Assembly (NCBI GenBank): GCA_016710525.1
Contig: JADJVQ010000102.1
Coordinates: forward strand, 1 to 13,545
Origin: Burkholderiaceae bacterium
GTDB lineage: Bacteria; Pseudomonadota; Gammaproteobacteria; Burkholderiales; Burkholderiaceae_E
Direction of reading: 5' to 3'
DNA: 13,545 nucleotides
Numbering within the stretch: position 1 is the stretch's first letter; each line of letters starts with the position of its first letter. Below the pieces are notes generated by a model. That model was not told the origin of the DNA and made no database searches. It worked only from the letters and a program-made list of their open reading frames with translations. A program made the translations under genes and the position numbers. Shown in pieces: positions 1-6,153 of this stretch.

Positions 1-86
1 ACCCGCCAGAACTGCGGGCTGTCGGTCGCCTTCTCGAAGTTCTAGCCTCTGGCATCTGACTGACGTCGCCTGCCAGGGGAAATCCG

Positions 87-401
87 ATGCCTTCGCTGCC
101 TTTGCCTTTTTGCGGGCTGCCTCCGGAAGAAGAGATCTTCCGACGCTTGTGTTCATTGGGACTTCGACCCAGCGAAGTCCGTGCTGCGCGGTGCCTGCTT
201 CACGGCTGGTGCAACAAGCGCATTGCCAACGAACTGGGCCTGAGCGCAGGCACGGTCCGAAACCACCTGAGCGTGGTGATGCGCCTGCTCAACGTGAGCA
301 ACCGCACCCAGGCTTCGCTGATGATCCAGTCCCTGCTGTACGGCCAGGTCCGCACACCCCCCGGCCCTGCACTGGCGGCAGCAGCGCTGCATGTCACATG
401 A
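87..401 (+). CDS. small LuxR-type helix-turn-helix regulator
   Basis: A 104-residue protein made almost entirely of a LuxR/GerE-type DNA-binding domain. Residues about 24-82 follow the family pattern: an opening LRPSEVRAARCL stretch, then NKRIANELGLSAGTVRNHLS as the helix-turn-helix, then LNVSNRTQASLMI. There is no receiver or autoinducer-binding domain, so it is a stand-alone binding module. The ATG at 87 is supported by an AGGGG ribosome site about 8 bases upstream. It sits 51 bp before a lytic transglycosylase and then traA-traL, where F-like plasmids carry their tra regulators (traJ, traY). Control of the transfer operon is therefore a reasonable inference, but no operator was identified. 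The promoter probably lies near or beyond the left edge of the window. Confidence 0.8.
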   Translation: MPSLPLPFCGLPPEEEIFRRLCSLGLRPSEVRAARCLLHGWCNKRIANELGLSAGTVRNHLSVVMRLLNVSNRTQASLMIQSLLYGQVRTPPGPALAAAALHVT

Positions 402-452
402 CGCACGGCCCTGACATCCGCCATCTCGGCGGCAGCCGGGGCGCGCGGAACA

Positions 453-971
453 ATGGCGCTCATGCACACCGCCCGCGCCATCGTCTGCACCAGCACCCTG
501 TTGCTCGCCGCCGGCGCGGCGGGCGCCGAACCCGGACCCCCACACGAGGGCCCTAGCTGCATCCGCCGGGCCGAACAGCGTTACGGAATACCGCAGGGGC
601 TACTCACCGCCATCTCCTGGATCGAGAGCCGCCATCGCGCCGGCGCCGTCGGTCCGCGCCTGGCGGACGGCCACCAGGCCCTCGGGCCGATGCAGATCAG
701 CAGCATCCATGCGCACCACCTGGCGGTGGGCGGTATCCGCTTGCGCGATCTCTTCGACCCCTGCGTCGCCTATGCGGTCGGTGCGTGGGCACTGCGCCAC
801 TGTCTGGACCGCTTCGGCACCACGTGGAAGGCAGTCGGCTGCTACAACACCGGCCCTGCCGCGACAAGTCCGATCGCGCAGTGGCGCTACGCCATGAAAG
901 TTCAAGCCGCATGGCATGCGCCATCTGCCCGCCGTCAAAACCCGACCCGTCCGACTTTTCTCCTGGAGTGA
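453..971 (+). CDS. conjugation-associated lytic transglycosylase (SLT domain)
   Basis: A 172-residue secreted murein hydrolase of the VirB1 / F orf169 type, expected to open peptidoglycan locally for the transfer apparatus. Residues 1-25 form a signal peptide (hydrophobic core STLLLAAGAAGA) with likely cleavage before AEPG. The SLT fold shows the catalytic glutamate in ISWIESRH (E58), the GPMQIS motif (about 78-83) and YNTG (131-134). Two cysteines, C104 and C117, may form a disulfide. Two ATGs lie close together (453 and 462); both keep the signal peptide, and I chose the first. The stop lies 6 bp before the traA start, so they are very likely co-transcribed. Homologues are common beside F-type and other type IV transfer systems. 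Confidence 0.88.
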   Translation: MALMHTARAIVCTSTLLLAAGAAGAEPGPPHEGPSCIRRAEQRYGIPQGLLTAISWIESRHRAGAVGPRLADGHQALGPMQISSIHAHHLAVGGIRLRDLFDPCVAYAVGAWALRHCLDRFGTTWKAVGCYNTGPAATSPIAQWRYAMKVQAAWHAPSARRQNPTRPTFLLE

Positions 972-977
972 TCCGAC

Positions 978-1316
978 ATGCCCTTCGCCCAACCTGTTGC
1001 CGCCGTCCAACTATCCAGGTCCTTGTGGCTGCGCACCGCCCTGGCCCTGGGCGTCCTGATCGCCCTGCTGGCATTGGCCTCGCAGGCCGACGCCGCGCCG
1101 GCAGCGGCCGACGAGTTCACCGCATCGGCTGCCAAGTTCGAGAACTGGGTGAAGGGTAACCTCGGCAAGACGGCAGCCTTCATCGCACTGTGCGTGGGCT
1201 CGATCGTAGCGGCCATCCGCAAGGACTGGAGCTGGTTCGCGGGTGGGGTGGTGCTGGCGATGGGCATCGGCATCATCGTCGGGCTCATCAACTCGTCATT
1301 CACCGCGCTGATCTGA
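978..1316 (+). CDS. traA: F-type conjugative pilin precursor TraA
   Basis: A 112-residue pilin precursor. A long N-terminal leader (residues 1 to about 40, hydrophobic core LALGVLIALLALAS, likely cut after ADA) is followed by a mature part of about 70 residues. The mature part has two membrane segments, TAAFIALCVGSIVAAI and WFAGGVVLAMGIGIIVGLI, separated by a short charged turn (RKDWS). The long leader, about 70-residue mature length and two-helix hairpin match F TraA and the VirB2/TrbC pilin superfamily. A GGAG ribosome site precedes the ATG. The next gene is TraL, which gives the F operon order traA-traL and strengthens the call. It would be processed in the inner membrane and polymerised into the conjugative pilus. 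Sequence identity to any known pilin was not measured. Confidence 0.85.
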   Translation: MPFAQPVAAVQLSRSLWLRTALALGVLIALLALASQADAAPAAADEFTASAAKFENWVKGNLGKTAAFIALCVGSIVAAIRKDWSWFAGGVVLAMGIGIIVGLINSSFTALI

Positions 1317-1329
1317 GCTTTCCCGCGCC

Positions 1330-1620
1330 ATGGACGAGAAGCGCTTCGATCATCTGGTGCCTCAACGGCTGGACGACTCGGGCAAGTTCCTTTTCTGGGA
1401 CACCGATGTGGCGATGGCCTTCGTGGTCTTCGTGATGCTGGGCATCCTGGTCTCCCAGCCGATCACCTGCGCGGCGATCGGCGCCTTCGCCGCCTACGCA
1501 TACAACCGCCTGAAGTCGGGCAGGCACCCGGGTCTGGCCGCACATCTGGCCTACTGGCACCTGGGGCTCAGGCGCCCTCGTGAATTGCCCCCGTCCCATC
1601 TGCGCGAGCTGCACGGGTAG
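1330..1620 (+). CDS. traL: type IV conjugative transfer protein TraL
   Basis: A 96-residue inner-membrane protein of the F-type TraL family, part of the pilus assembly core. It has the family layout: a short N-terminal basic/aromatic region (DHLVPQRLDDSGKFLFWDTD), a hydrophobic block (about 35-60), then a GRHPGLAAHLAYWHLGL motif and a PPSHLREL tail. The length is close to F TraL (91 aa), and the protein appears intact at both ends. It follows traA by 13 bp. In F-type operons traE follows immediately, but here the next 3.1 kb is foreign to the operon and traE begins only at 4725. Downstream tra expression may therefore depend on read-through or a new promoter. Confidence 0.88.
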   Translation: MDEKRFDHLVPQRLDDSGKFLFWDTDVAMAFVVFVMLGILVSQPITCAAIGAFAAYAYNRLKSGRHPGLAAHLAYWHLGLRRPRELPPSHLRELHG

Positions 1621-1630
1621 TCAGGCCGCG

Positions 1631-1694
1631 CCTAGCCTAGCCTAGCTAGGACGGGACGGGACGGGACGGGACGGGACGGGACGGGACGGGACGG
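1631..1694. repeat. pentanucleotide tandem repeats CCTAG and ACGGG
   Basis: Three copies of CCTAG (1631-1645) run into CTAGG, making the palindrome CCTAGCTAGG at 1641-1650. This is followed directly by eight perfect ACGGG units (1651-1690) and a partial ninth (ACGG, 1691-1694). The tract starts 10 bp after the traL stop, at the left edge of the segment that separates traL from traE. It lies in no credible gene. Perfect short repeats of this kind are prone to slippage, so copy number may vary between isolates. Confidence 0.95.
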
Positions 1695-2134
1695 CGGCAT
1701 CGTCATGCATCGGCGTTGAGCGGTCTGTGCGGCCCATCGCCTTGGCGCCAGGGGAGTAGTTTGCTGCACGTTCGCCGTTCGCCCTCGGCGCTCGCACCCC
1801 GTTGACTGATGCCTCACGTCAGCGTTAAGACCCGCGGCCGGGCAGCCTTGCGGAATCGCCGAAGCAGGCGCTTAGCGACGGCGTACACCCGGTCTGGCAT
1901 TGCGAGGCGCCAGCCGGGCAATATCGCTGCCACGTAATCGTGGCAAGAGTCCGCGCTTCCCTGCGATGGCGCTGGCGCTGTGAATCGTCGACCGACGCGT
2001 TCCTGAAGTCCGCCGCTGACAACCGTCTGCGCGGATGTTCGCGCCGTCCCCCATCTCACGCTGGGTAGCGGAGTGAATTTCATCCGATTCTTCATTTCAC
2101 CGGTTGCTGAAATCTAGATCTGCAATGGAAATTC
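1695..2134. other. intergenic region upstream of abiE cassette, no convincing gene
   Basis: No frame here shows a recognisable protein. A minus-strand open frame at 1814-2095 (93 codons, ending in a basic stretch RLLRRFRKAARPRVLTLT) could be the remnant 3' end of a lost gene, but I cannot assign it. Near the right end a 10-base near repeat, TTTCATCCGA (2078-2087) and TTTCATCGGA (2143-2152), lies close to the abiEi start. It could be part of an autoregulatory site. Confidence 0.5.
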
Positions 2135-2161
2135 TTGAAGCCTTTCATCGGAAATGATAAT
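2135..2161 (+). promoter_or_regulatory. putative abiE promoter
   Basis: TTGAAG (2135-2140) and GATAAT (2156-2161) resemble -35 and -10 boxes with a short 15-bp spacer; TAATTT 2 bases further right would give 17 bp. GAAATT (2128-2133) and AATTTC (2159-2164) form a 6-bp inverted repeat around them, which could be an AbiEi binding site. The AT-rich stretch stands out from the GC-rich surroundings. The predicted transcript start would fall within about 10 bases of the abiEi ATG, so the message may be leaderless. Confidence 0.4.
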
Positions 2162-2172
2162 TTCAACGCCTG

Positions 2173-3279
2173 ATGAAACCAGCCTCACCAGTGAAACTCC
2201 CCAACGAGCTCTCGGTTGCAGACCAGCTCCGACAGCTGTTAAGCCGCGTCCAGTCGGTCTCAATTCTCGAAATCCGGACGGAAACTCCAATCGGCGAGCC
2301 CCGTCTTCTTGTAGACCTGTCGGTCAGGCTCAACGCCTATGACGACGAGTGGACGCTGCTGGTTGAGGGAAAGCCTTCCGGCGAGCCGCGGGTCGTGCGC
2401 GGCGCGGCCTGGCAACTGCAACGCGCACTGAAAAGCCTCCCCGGCAGGAACTGCGGGCTGGTCGCTGCGCCGTTCCTCTCAGAAGCTTCCCAGGCAATTC
2501 TCCGGGAAGCCGGCCTGGGATGGCTCGACCAAGCCGGCAACTGTCATCTGGCATTTGGCGGCGTGTACATTGACGTCCAGCGGGCGTTGCGCAACCCCTT
2601 TGCGACCAAGCGCTCATCACGATCGCTCTTCGCCCCCAAGTCAGCCCGTCTCTTGCGCCTCCTGCTCACCAGCCCTGTGCCCTGGAAAGTCACCGACCTT
2701 GCGAGGGAGGCAGGCGTCAGCCTCGGTCAGGTCAGCAACGTGCGCCAGGCACTTCTGAAAAAAGAGTGGGCCAAAGCGGAGGTCGGTGGTGGCCTTCGGG
2801 TGACTCGCCCGGGAGCCATGCTTGACGTATGGCGCGAGGCCGCCCGCCCGCCCACCATCGCCATGCGTGGTTACTCACTCGCACACGGCAAGCACCTGGA
2901 GACTCAGCTGCAGCTGCTGTTCGCCCGCGCCCCGCTGGAGGGGGCCAGGATCCTGCTGGCGTCGTATTCGGCCGCCCGGCGCATGGCGCCATTTGCACGC
3001 GTTGCCGGCGAATACTTCTACGCGGACACCAAAGGAGTCGATCTGATCAGACGACATTTGGAGCTGGAGCCCGCGTCAAAGGGCGAGAACGTGACTATCT
3101 ACCAGCCTGTTGACGACACAATGTGGGGCGAGGCCGTCGCCCCGTCTGGCGAGTTGCGCGCCTCGAGTCACCTGCAGACTTACCTGGATCTGTGGACGTC
3201 TGGCGAGCGGGGGCAGGAAGCAGCGGACCACTTCCGGCGCCAGATGATCGAACCACTGTTCACGCGGTTGCATGACTGA
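2173..3279 (+). CDS. AbiEi-like antitoxin / transcriptional regulator (type IV toxin-antitoxin)
   Basis: A 368-residue protein that pairs with the nucleotidyltransferase encoded just downstream. The middle (residues about 154-215) reads as a winged helix: KSARLLRLLLTSP, then VTDLAREAGVSLGQVSNVRQALLKK, then a basic wing. The N-terminal part (about 15-140) has VDLSVR, then LLVEGKPSGEPR, then WLDQAGNCHLAF, a pattern I associate with long AbiEi-family antitoxins. D48, E65 and K67 resemble a PD-(D/E)XK nuclease signature. The C-terminal third (about 225-368) may be the antitoxin domain. AbiEi proteins repress their own operon and counter the AbiEii toxin. The ATG at 2173 has no clear ribosome site; a GTG at 2191 is an alternative. 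The gene overlaps its partner by 8 bp. Confidence 0.78.
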   Translation: MKPASPVKLPNELSVADQLRQLLSRVQSVSILEIRTETPIGEPRLLVDLSVRLNAYDDEWTLLVEGKPSGEPRVVRGAAWQLQRALKSLPGRNCGLVAAPFLSEASQAILREAGLGWLDQAGNCHLAFGGVYIDVQRALRNPFATKRSSRSLFAPKSARLLRLLLTSPVPWKVTDLAREAGVSLGQVSNVRQALLKKEWAKAEVGGGLRVTRPGAMLDVWREAARPPTIAMRGYSLAHGKHLETQLQLLFARAPLEGARILLASYSAARRMAPFARVAGEYFYADTKGVDLIRRHLELEPASKGENVTIYQPVDDTMWGEAVAPSGELRASSHLQTYLDLWTSGERGQEAADHFRRQMIEPLFTRLHD

Positions 3280-4120
3280 GCTGCAGTCGGCGCACGACTA
3301 CGATGACCGCGGGGCCGCCGCGGTCGTTACCGTGCTGCTCGAGATCGGTCAGGTTCTCGGCACATTTCGTGACCGGTTTGTCGTTATTGGCGGTTCCGTG
3401 CCGTGGCTGCTGTTCCCGGACGCAAATCCCAAACATGTGGGCACATTGGACGTCGACCTGAGCCTGGATGCCGAGGCACTGACCAACTCCGAATACACGG
3501 GCCTGATCGAGACACTAGAGAAGTCGGGCTACGAGCGCGCCACCGTGGGGCTCAGGGCGTTTCAGCTGCGCCGCACTGTCACAATCGATGACGGTGAACC
3601 GATCTCCGTCATCGTCGATCTGCTGATGCCGAAAGAGGCGATGCTGGTCAGGAACAGGCCGCCCCTGCTGGCCAACTTCGCGGTGCAGCGCGCTGACGGC
3701 GCTGCGATCGCCATGCGCGACTACGTCGAACACACGATCGAGGGGGTCATGCCGGACGGCCGCCGCAATGCGGTCAGTCTTCGCATCGCGAGCATTCCGG
3801 CATTCCTGGTGATGAAGGGATATGCGCTCGCGGGACGCAACAAGCGCAAGGACGCGTACGACATCTATTTCGCGGTCCGCGAATTCGCCGGTGGGCCGGA
3901 CGCGCTGGCCAACGCGTGCCGCCACTTGCTCGCTGATCCGGTCGCTCGGGTCGGCTATCAGCACATCGCCGGAAAATTCACCGCCGACGATGCCTTCGGC
4001 CCGCGAACCGTTCGGATCTTTCTCGAGGAGTCCTCCGCACTGGGTGACATGACTCCCGCGCAGGTTCAGCTCGACGCGTTCATGCAAGTTAAGCGTTGGC
4101 TCCTGGGCCTGGGACTCTAG
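3272..4120 (+). CDS. AbiEii-like nucleotidyltransferase toxin (type IV toxin-antitoxin)
   Basis: A 282-residue protein of the AbiEii / MNT-like nucleotidyltransferase family. Visible motifs are the glycine-serine loop VIGGSVPWL (GGS at 40-42), the metal-binding pair TLDVDLSL (D60, D62), the third acidic strand SVIVDLL (D116), and the family-specific MKGYALAGRNKRKDAYDIYF (about 181-200, with K182 and KD..D around 193-197). All expected catalytic positions appear present, so it should be active. Known AbiEii-type toxins transfer nucleotides to cellular RNA (tRNA acceptor ends for MenT) and halt growth, and AbiE systems can give phage abortive infection. The ATG overlaps the abiEi stop, showing translational coupling. 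The cassette lies between traL and traE. Confidence 0.82.
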   Translation: MTELQSAHDYDDRGAAAVVTVLLEIGQVLGTFRDRFVVIGGSVPWLLFPDANPKHVGTLDVDLSLDAEALTNSEYTGLIETLEKSGYERATVGLRAFQLRRTVTIDDGEPISVIVDLLMPKEAMLVRNRPPLLANFAVQRADGAAIAMRDYVEHTIEGVMPDGRRNAVSLRIASIPAFLVMKGYALAGRNKRKDAYDIYFAVREFAGGPDALANACRHLLADPVARVGYQHIAGKFTADDAFGPRTVRIFLEESSALGDMTPAQVQLDAFMQVKRWLLGLGL

Positions 4121-4166
4121 CGTCACCGGTTGGCGATGACGCCAAGGCCGCTGTGAAACCGCGGCC
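4120..4166 (+). terminator. possible hairpins after abiEii
   Basis: Two small stems follow the abiEii stop: GCGTCA (4120-4125) with TGACGC (4137-4142), and GGCCGC (4146-4151) with GCGGCC (4161-4166) around a 9-base loop. Neither is followed by a T run, so intrinsic termination is uncertain. They could end the cassette transcript or only stabilise its 3' end. Confidence 0.3.
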
Positions 4167-4724
4167 AATAACCACGACACTGCGAGGCGGCTGACCGAGA
4201 TCTGCGGTAGTCCAGCGGGAGAGGCTGTCGAGGCCGCAGGCGGCCATTCGATCCCGCCGATTCACAGTTGTCGCCTGGTCTGTGCTTCGAACTCAGGCGC
4301 CATATACCCCGAAAGAGGGTGAGCCGCGGGAGGGTCGCGCGAGCATCCGGATGCTGACGTCCTGCGCCGGCGCTCGCTGTTTGAAACGCACATCAGACGC
4401 GGTGGCATCGGCCAGCGCAAGCTTCGCCTGGCCCAACCGGCGAGACAGCTGCCACCTGACCATGACACCCGGCATCTCGGCACGCGGCGCGGGCTGGCGA
4501 AAAATGGTTCCTGTGAACCTGTCCCGCCTGCCAAGCCCCGAACCCGCAATGCCAATTGATGACTGGCCCGGGCGCGCTCGACCCCGATCAGGCCGGCGGC
4601 CTGTTTCGGCGATGCTGGGCTCGCGACACATACCAGCCCGGCCAAGCCGCACGCTGTGGTGGAATGCCCGGCGGCCGCACACAGACACGGCTCCCGGCAG
4701 CTGCTCCACTGCGGGCGCGCTCCA
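4167..4724. other. gene-free stretch between abiEii and traE
   Basis: About 560 bases with open frames on both strands but none I recognise. On the minus strand, a frame ending near 4293 (GVMVRWQLSRRLGQAKLALA and onward) reads somewhat like protein and may be a decayed gene end. A small hairpin GGTTC-CTGT-GAACC lies at about 4505-4518. The traE ribosome site at 4710-4724 is weak, which fits a gene that was once coupled to traL translation. Confidence 0.45.
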
Positions 4725-5315
4725 ATGACCCCAGAGCTCGCACAGACCCGCGAGCGCAAGCTGCGTGCCGATCTGGGCTACCACCGGATCGTCACCGCAC
4801 TGCTGGCGGCACTAAACCTGGGCCTCTTCGGCGGATTCTTCTTTCTGGTGTTCAACCAGAAGACCGTGATCACGCCGGCCCAGCTGCACCGGCCCTTTGC
4901 GGTGGGCGCGGCCTATGCCTCGCCCGAGTACCTGGTGGACATGAGCTACCTCGTGCTCGATCTGCTGCTGAACACGGACTTCAGCCGCATTGAGTACTCC
5001 AAGGCGTCGCTGCTCAAGCTCGCCGACCCCGAGTCCGGAGCGCGCATGCGCCAGGTGCTGGACGACGCGATCCGGCGCATGAAGCGCGAGGAGCTCACCA
5101 CGATCTGGCGTCCCGAAAAGACGGTCGAGGTCAACGAGCGCGCCCACACCGTTGTGGTGAGCGGGGCCCTGCGCACCCTGTCGGGCAGCCGGGTCGTCTC
5201 CGACACCACCCGGCGCATGCAGGTGCGCTTTCGGGTGGACCTGTCCGGGCGGCTGACCGTGCGCGAGGCCGGCGAGCTCGGCGCCGACGGCGCTCTGCTG
5301 GCCACCAATCCCTAG
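4725..5315 (+). CDS. traE: type IV conjugative transfer protein TraE
   Basis: A 196-residue protein of the TraE / VirB5-neighbour F-type family (F TraE is 188 aa), an inner-membrane-anchored, mostly periplasmic assembly factor. A short cytoplasmic N-terminus is followed by one membrane helix (residues about 22-43, IVTALLAALNLGLFGGFFFL). The periplasmic part has the family-like stretches FAVGAAYASPEYLVDMSYLVLDLLLN, TIWRPEKTVEV and VVVSGALRTLSGSRVVSD. The frame stays open upstream to 4656, but those residues are low complexity and unlike the family, so I chose the ATG at 4725. traK follows 9 bp after the stop, as in the F operon. Its separation from traL by the abiE segment is the odd point. 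Confidence 0.87.
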   Translation: MTPELAQTRERKLRADLGYHRIVTALLAALNLGLFGGFFFLVFNQKTVITPAQLHRPFAVGAAYASPEYLVDMSYLVLDLLLNTDFSRIEYSKASLLKLADPESGARMRQVLDDAIRRMKREELTTIWRPEKTVEVNERAHTVVVSGALRTLSGSRVVSDTTRRMQVRFRVDLSGRLTVREAGELGADGALLATNP

Positions 5316-5324
5316 GAGCGCGCG

Positions 5325-5963
5325 ATGCACGCCAGCTTTCAACGAGCAGTTATCACCTGGCTCACTGTCTTCGCATTGTCGCAGGCCGGCCATGCGCCTG
5401 CGAACGCCCAGACGCCGGTTGCCGACGCCCACCAGCGCATCGTGCGGGTGGAGATCTCCTCGGCCGAGCGCAACCGGATCTCGCTCACCGGGCGCGACCT
5501 CAAGTCGGCGCACGCCTCGGTGCCGGGTTCGCTGCAGCTCGAGCCGATCGACGACCGGTCGTTCTTCGTCACTGTCGCGCCGGGCTTTGCCGGCACGACC
5601 ACGCTCTTTCTGAGCGATGTGCAGGGCGCGAGCTACCGGCTGCTGCTGGCCCCGCGCGCGATGGCTGCGGCCAGTGTCACAGTGCTCGCACCGCCCGAGA
5701 CCGCAGGCCCCCCTGCGAAAGTGCCAGCGCGCCAGCGCGAGATCCGCGCACTTGTACGTGATGCGCTGATCGGCCAGCGCGAGGGCCTGGGCACGCGCCG
5801 GCTGCACGACGAGGAGATGGTGCTCTGGGAGTGCACGCGCTTCGTCCTGAAGGAAAGCGTCGAAAACCCCGCTGGCTCGCCCAGGCCTATCTGCTCACCA
5901 ACACCTGTACCACGCCCTTGCGGATCGCCGAGCCGTCCTTCCATCAGCCGGGCGTCGTGGCGG
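5325..5963 (+). pseudogene. traK: traK, frameshifted and truncated by an IS
   Basis: TraK is the outer-membrane-associated secretin-like component of F-type transfer systems. The ATG at 5325 has an AGGAG ribosome site and begins a signal peptide (about residues 1-28, ending ANA). The body reads ISSAERNRISLTGRDLKS, FFVTVAPGFAGTTTLFLSD, then MVLWECTRFVLKESVENP. At the CCCC run (5867-5870) homology jumps to the next frame, which continues WLAQAYLLTNTCTTPLRIAE and then FHQPGVVAV. One extra C restores a continuous protein. The reading is then cut by the left end of the IS21-family element at 5964, about 213 residues in against 242 for F TraK, so the last 25 or so residues are missing. Without the frame correction, the first frame runs on to a stop at 6008. 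Confidence 0.8.
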
Positions 5964-6012
5964 TGTCCAGCGTCAATCAGGATGAGAGGAGCGCGTCAAT
6001 CAAGATGAGAAT
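5964..6012. repeat. IS21-family left-end terminal repeats (L1, L2)
   Basis: L1 contains GTCAATCAGGATGAGAGG (from 5972) and L2 contains GTCAATCAAGATGAGAAT (from 5995), 23 bp apart in the same orientation. They match the right-end copies in inverted orientation and are the expected transposase binding sites. Confidence 0.88.
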
Positions 6013-6013
6013 T

Positions 6014-6068
6014 CCAGCGCGGGCGGGAGGCTGGCGGGCGTAGCCCGACAGGCTCCCGCCCGCGCTGG
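6014..6068. repeat. 16-bp perfect GC-rich inverted repeat inside IS left end
   Basis: The arms 6014-6029 (CCAGCGCGGGCGGGAG) and 6053-6068 are perfectly complementary, with 23 bases between them that contain further pairing (GGGC-GTA-GCCC). It lies between the left terminal repeats and istA. No T run follows. Such a structure could block transcription or translation entering the IS from the traK side. Confidence 0.92.
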
Positions 6069-6153
6069 CGAGGACGTTGCCCGCAGGGGCAGCTTCGTCG
6101 GTGATCGCGGTAAGTCAGGTACGAAGGGGTTCTCGATCTTGCGAGGCCCGACC

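Noticed and set aside
4282..4728. 148-codon plus-strand frame before traE
   Set aside because: Arginine-, proline- and serine-rich shadow-type composition, no domain, and it overlaps the traE start.
4812..5807. 331-codon minus-strand open frame opposite traE and traK
   Set aside because: It is a GC-rich shadow: residues are dominated by A, G, R, Q and H, there is no family pattern, and it crosses two well-supported genes on the other strand.
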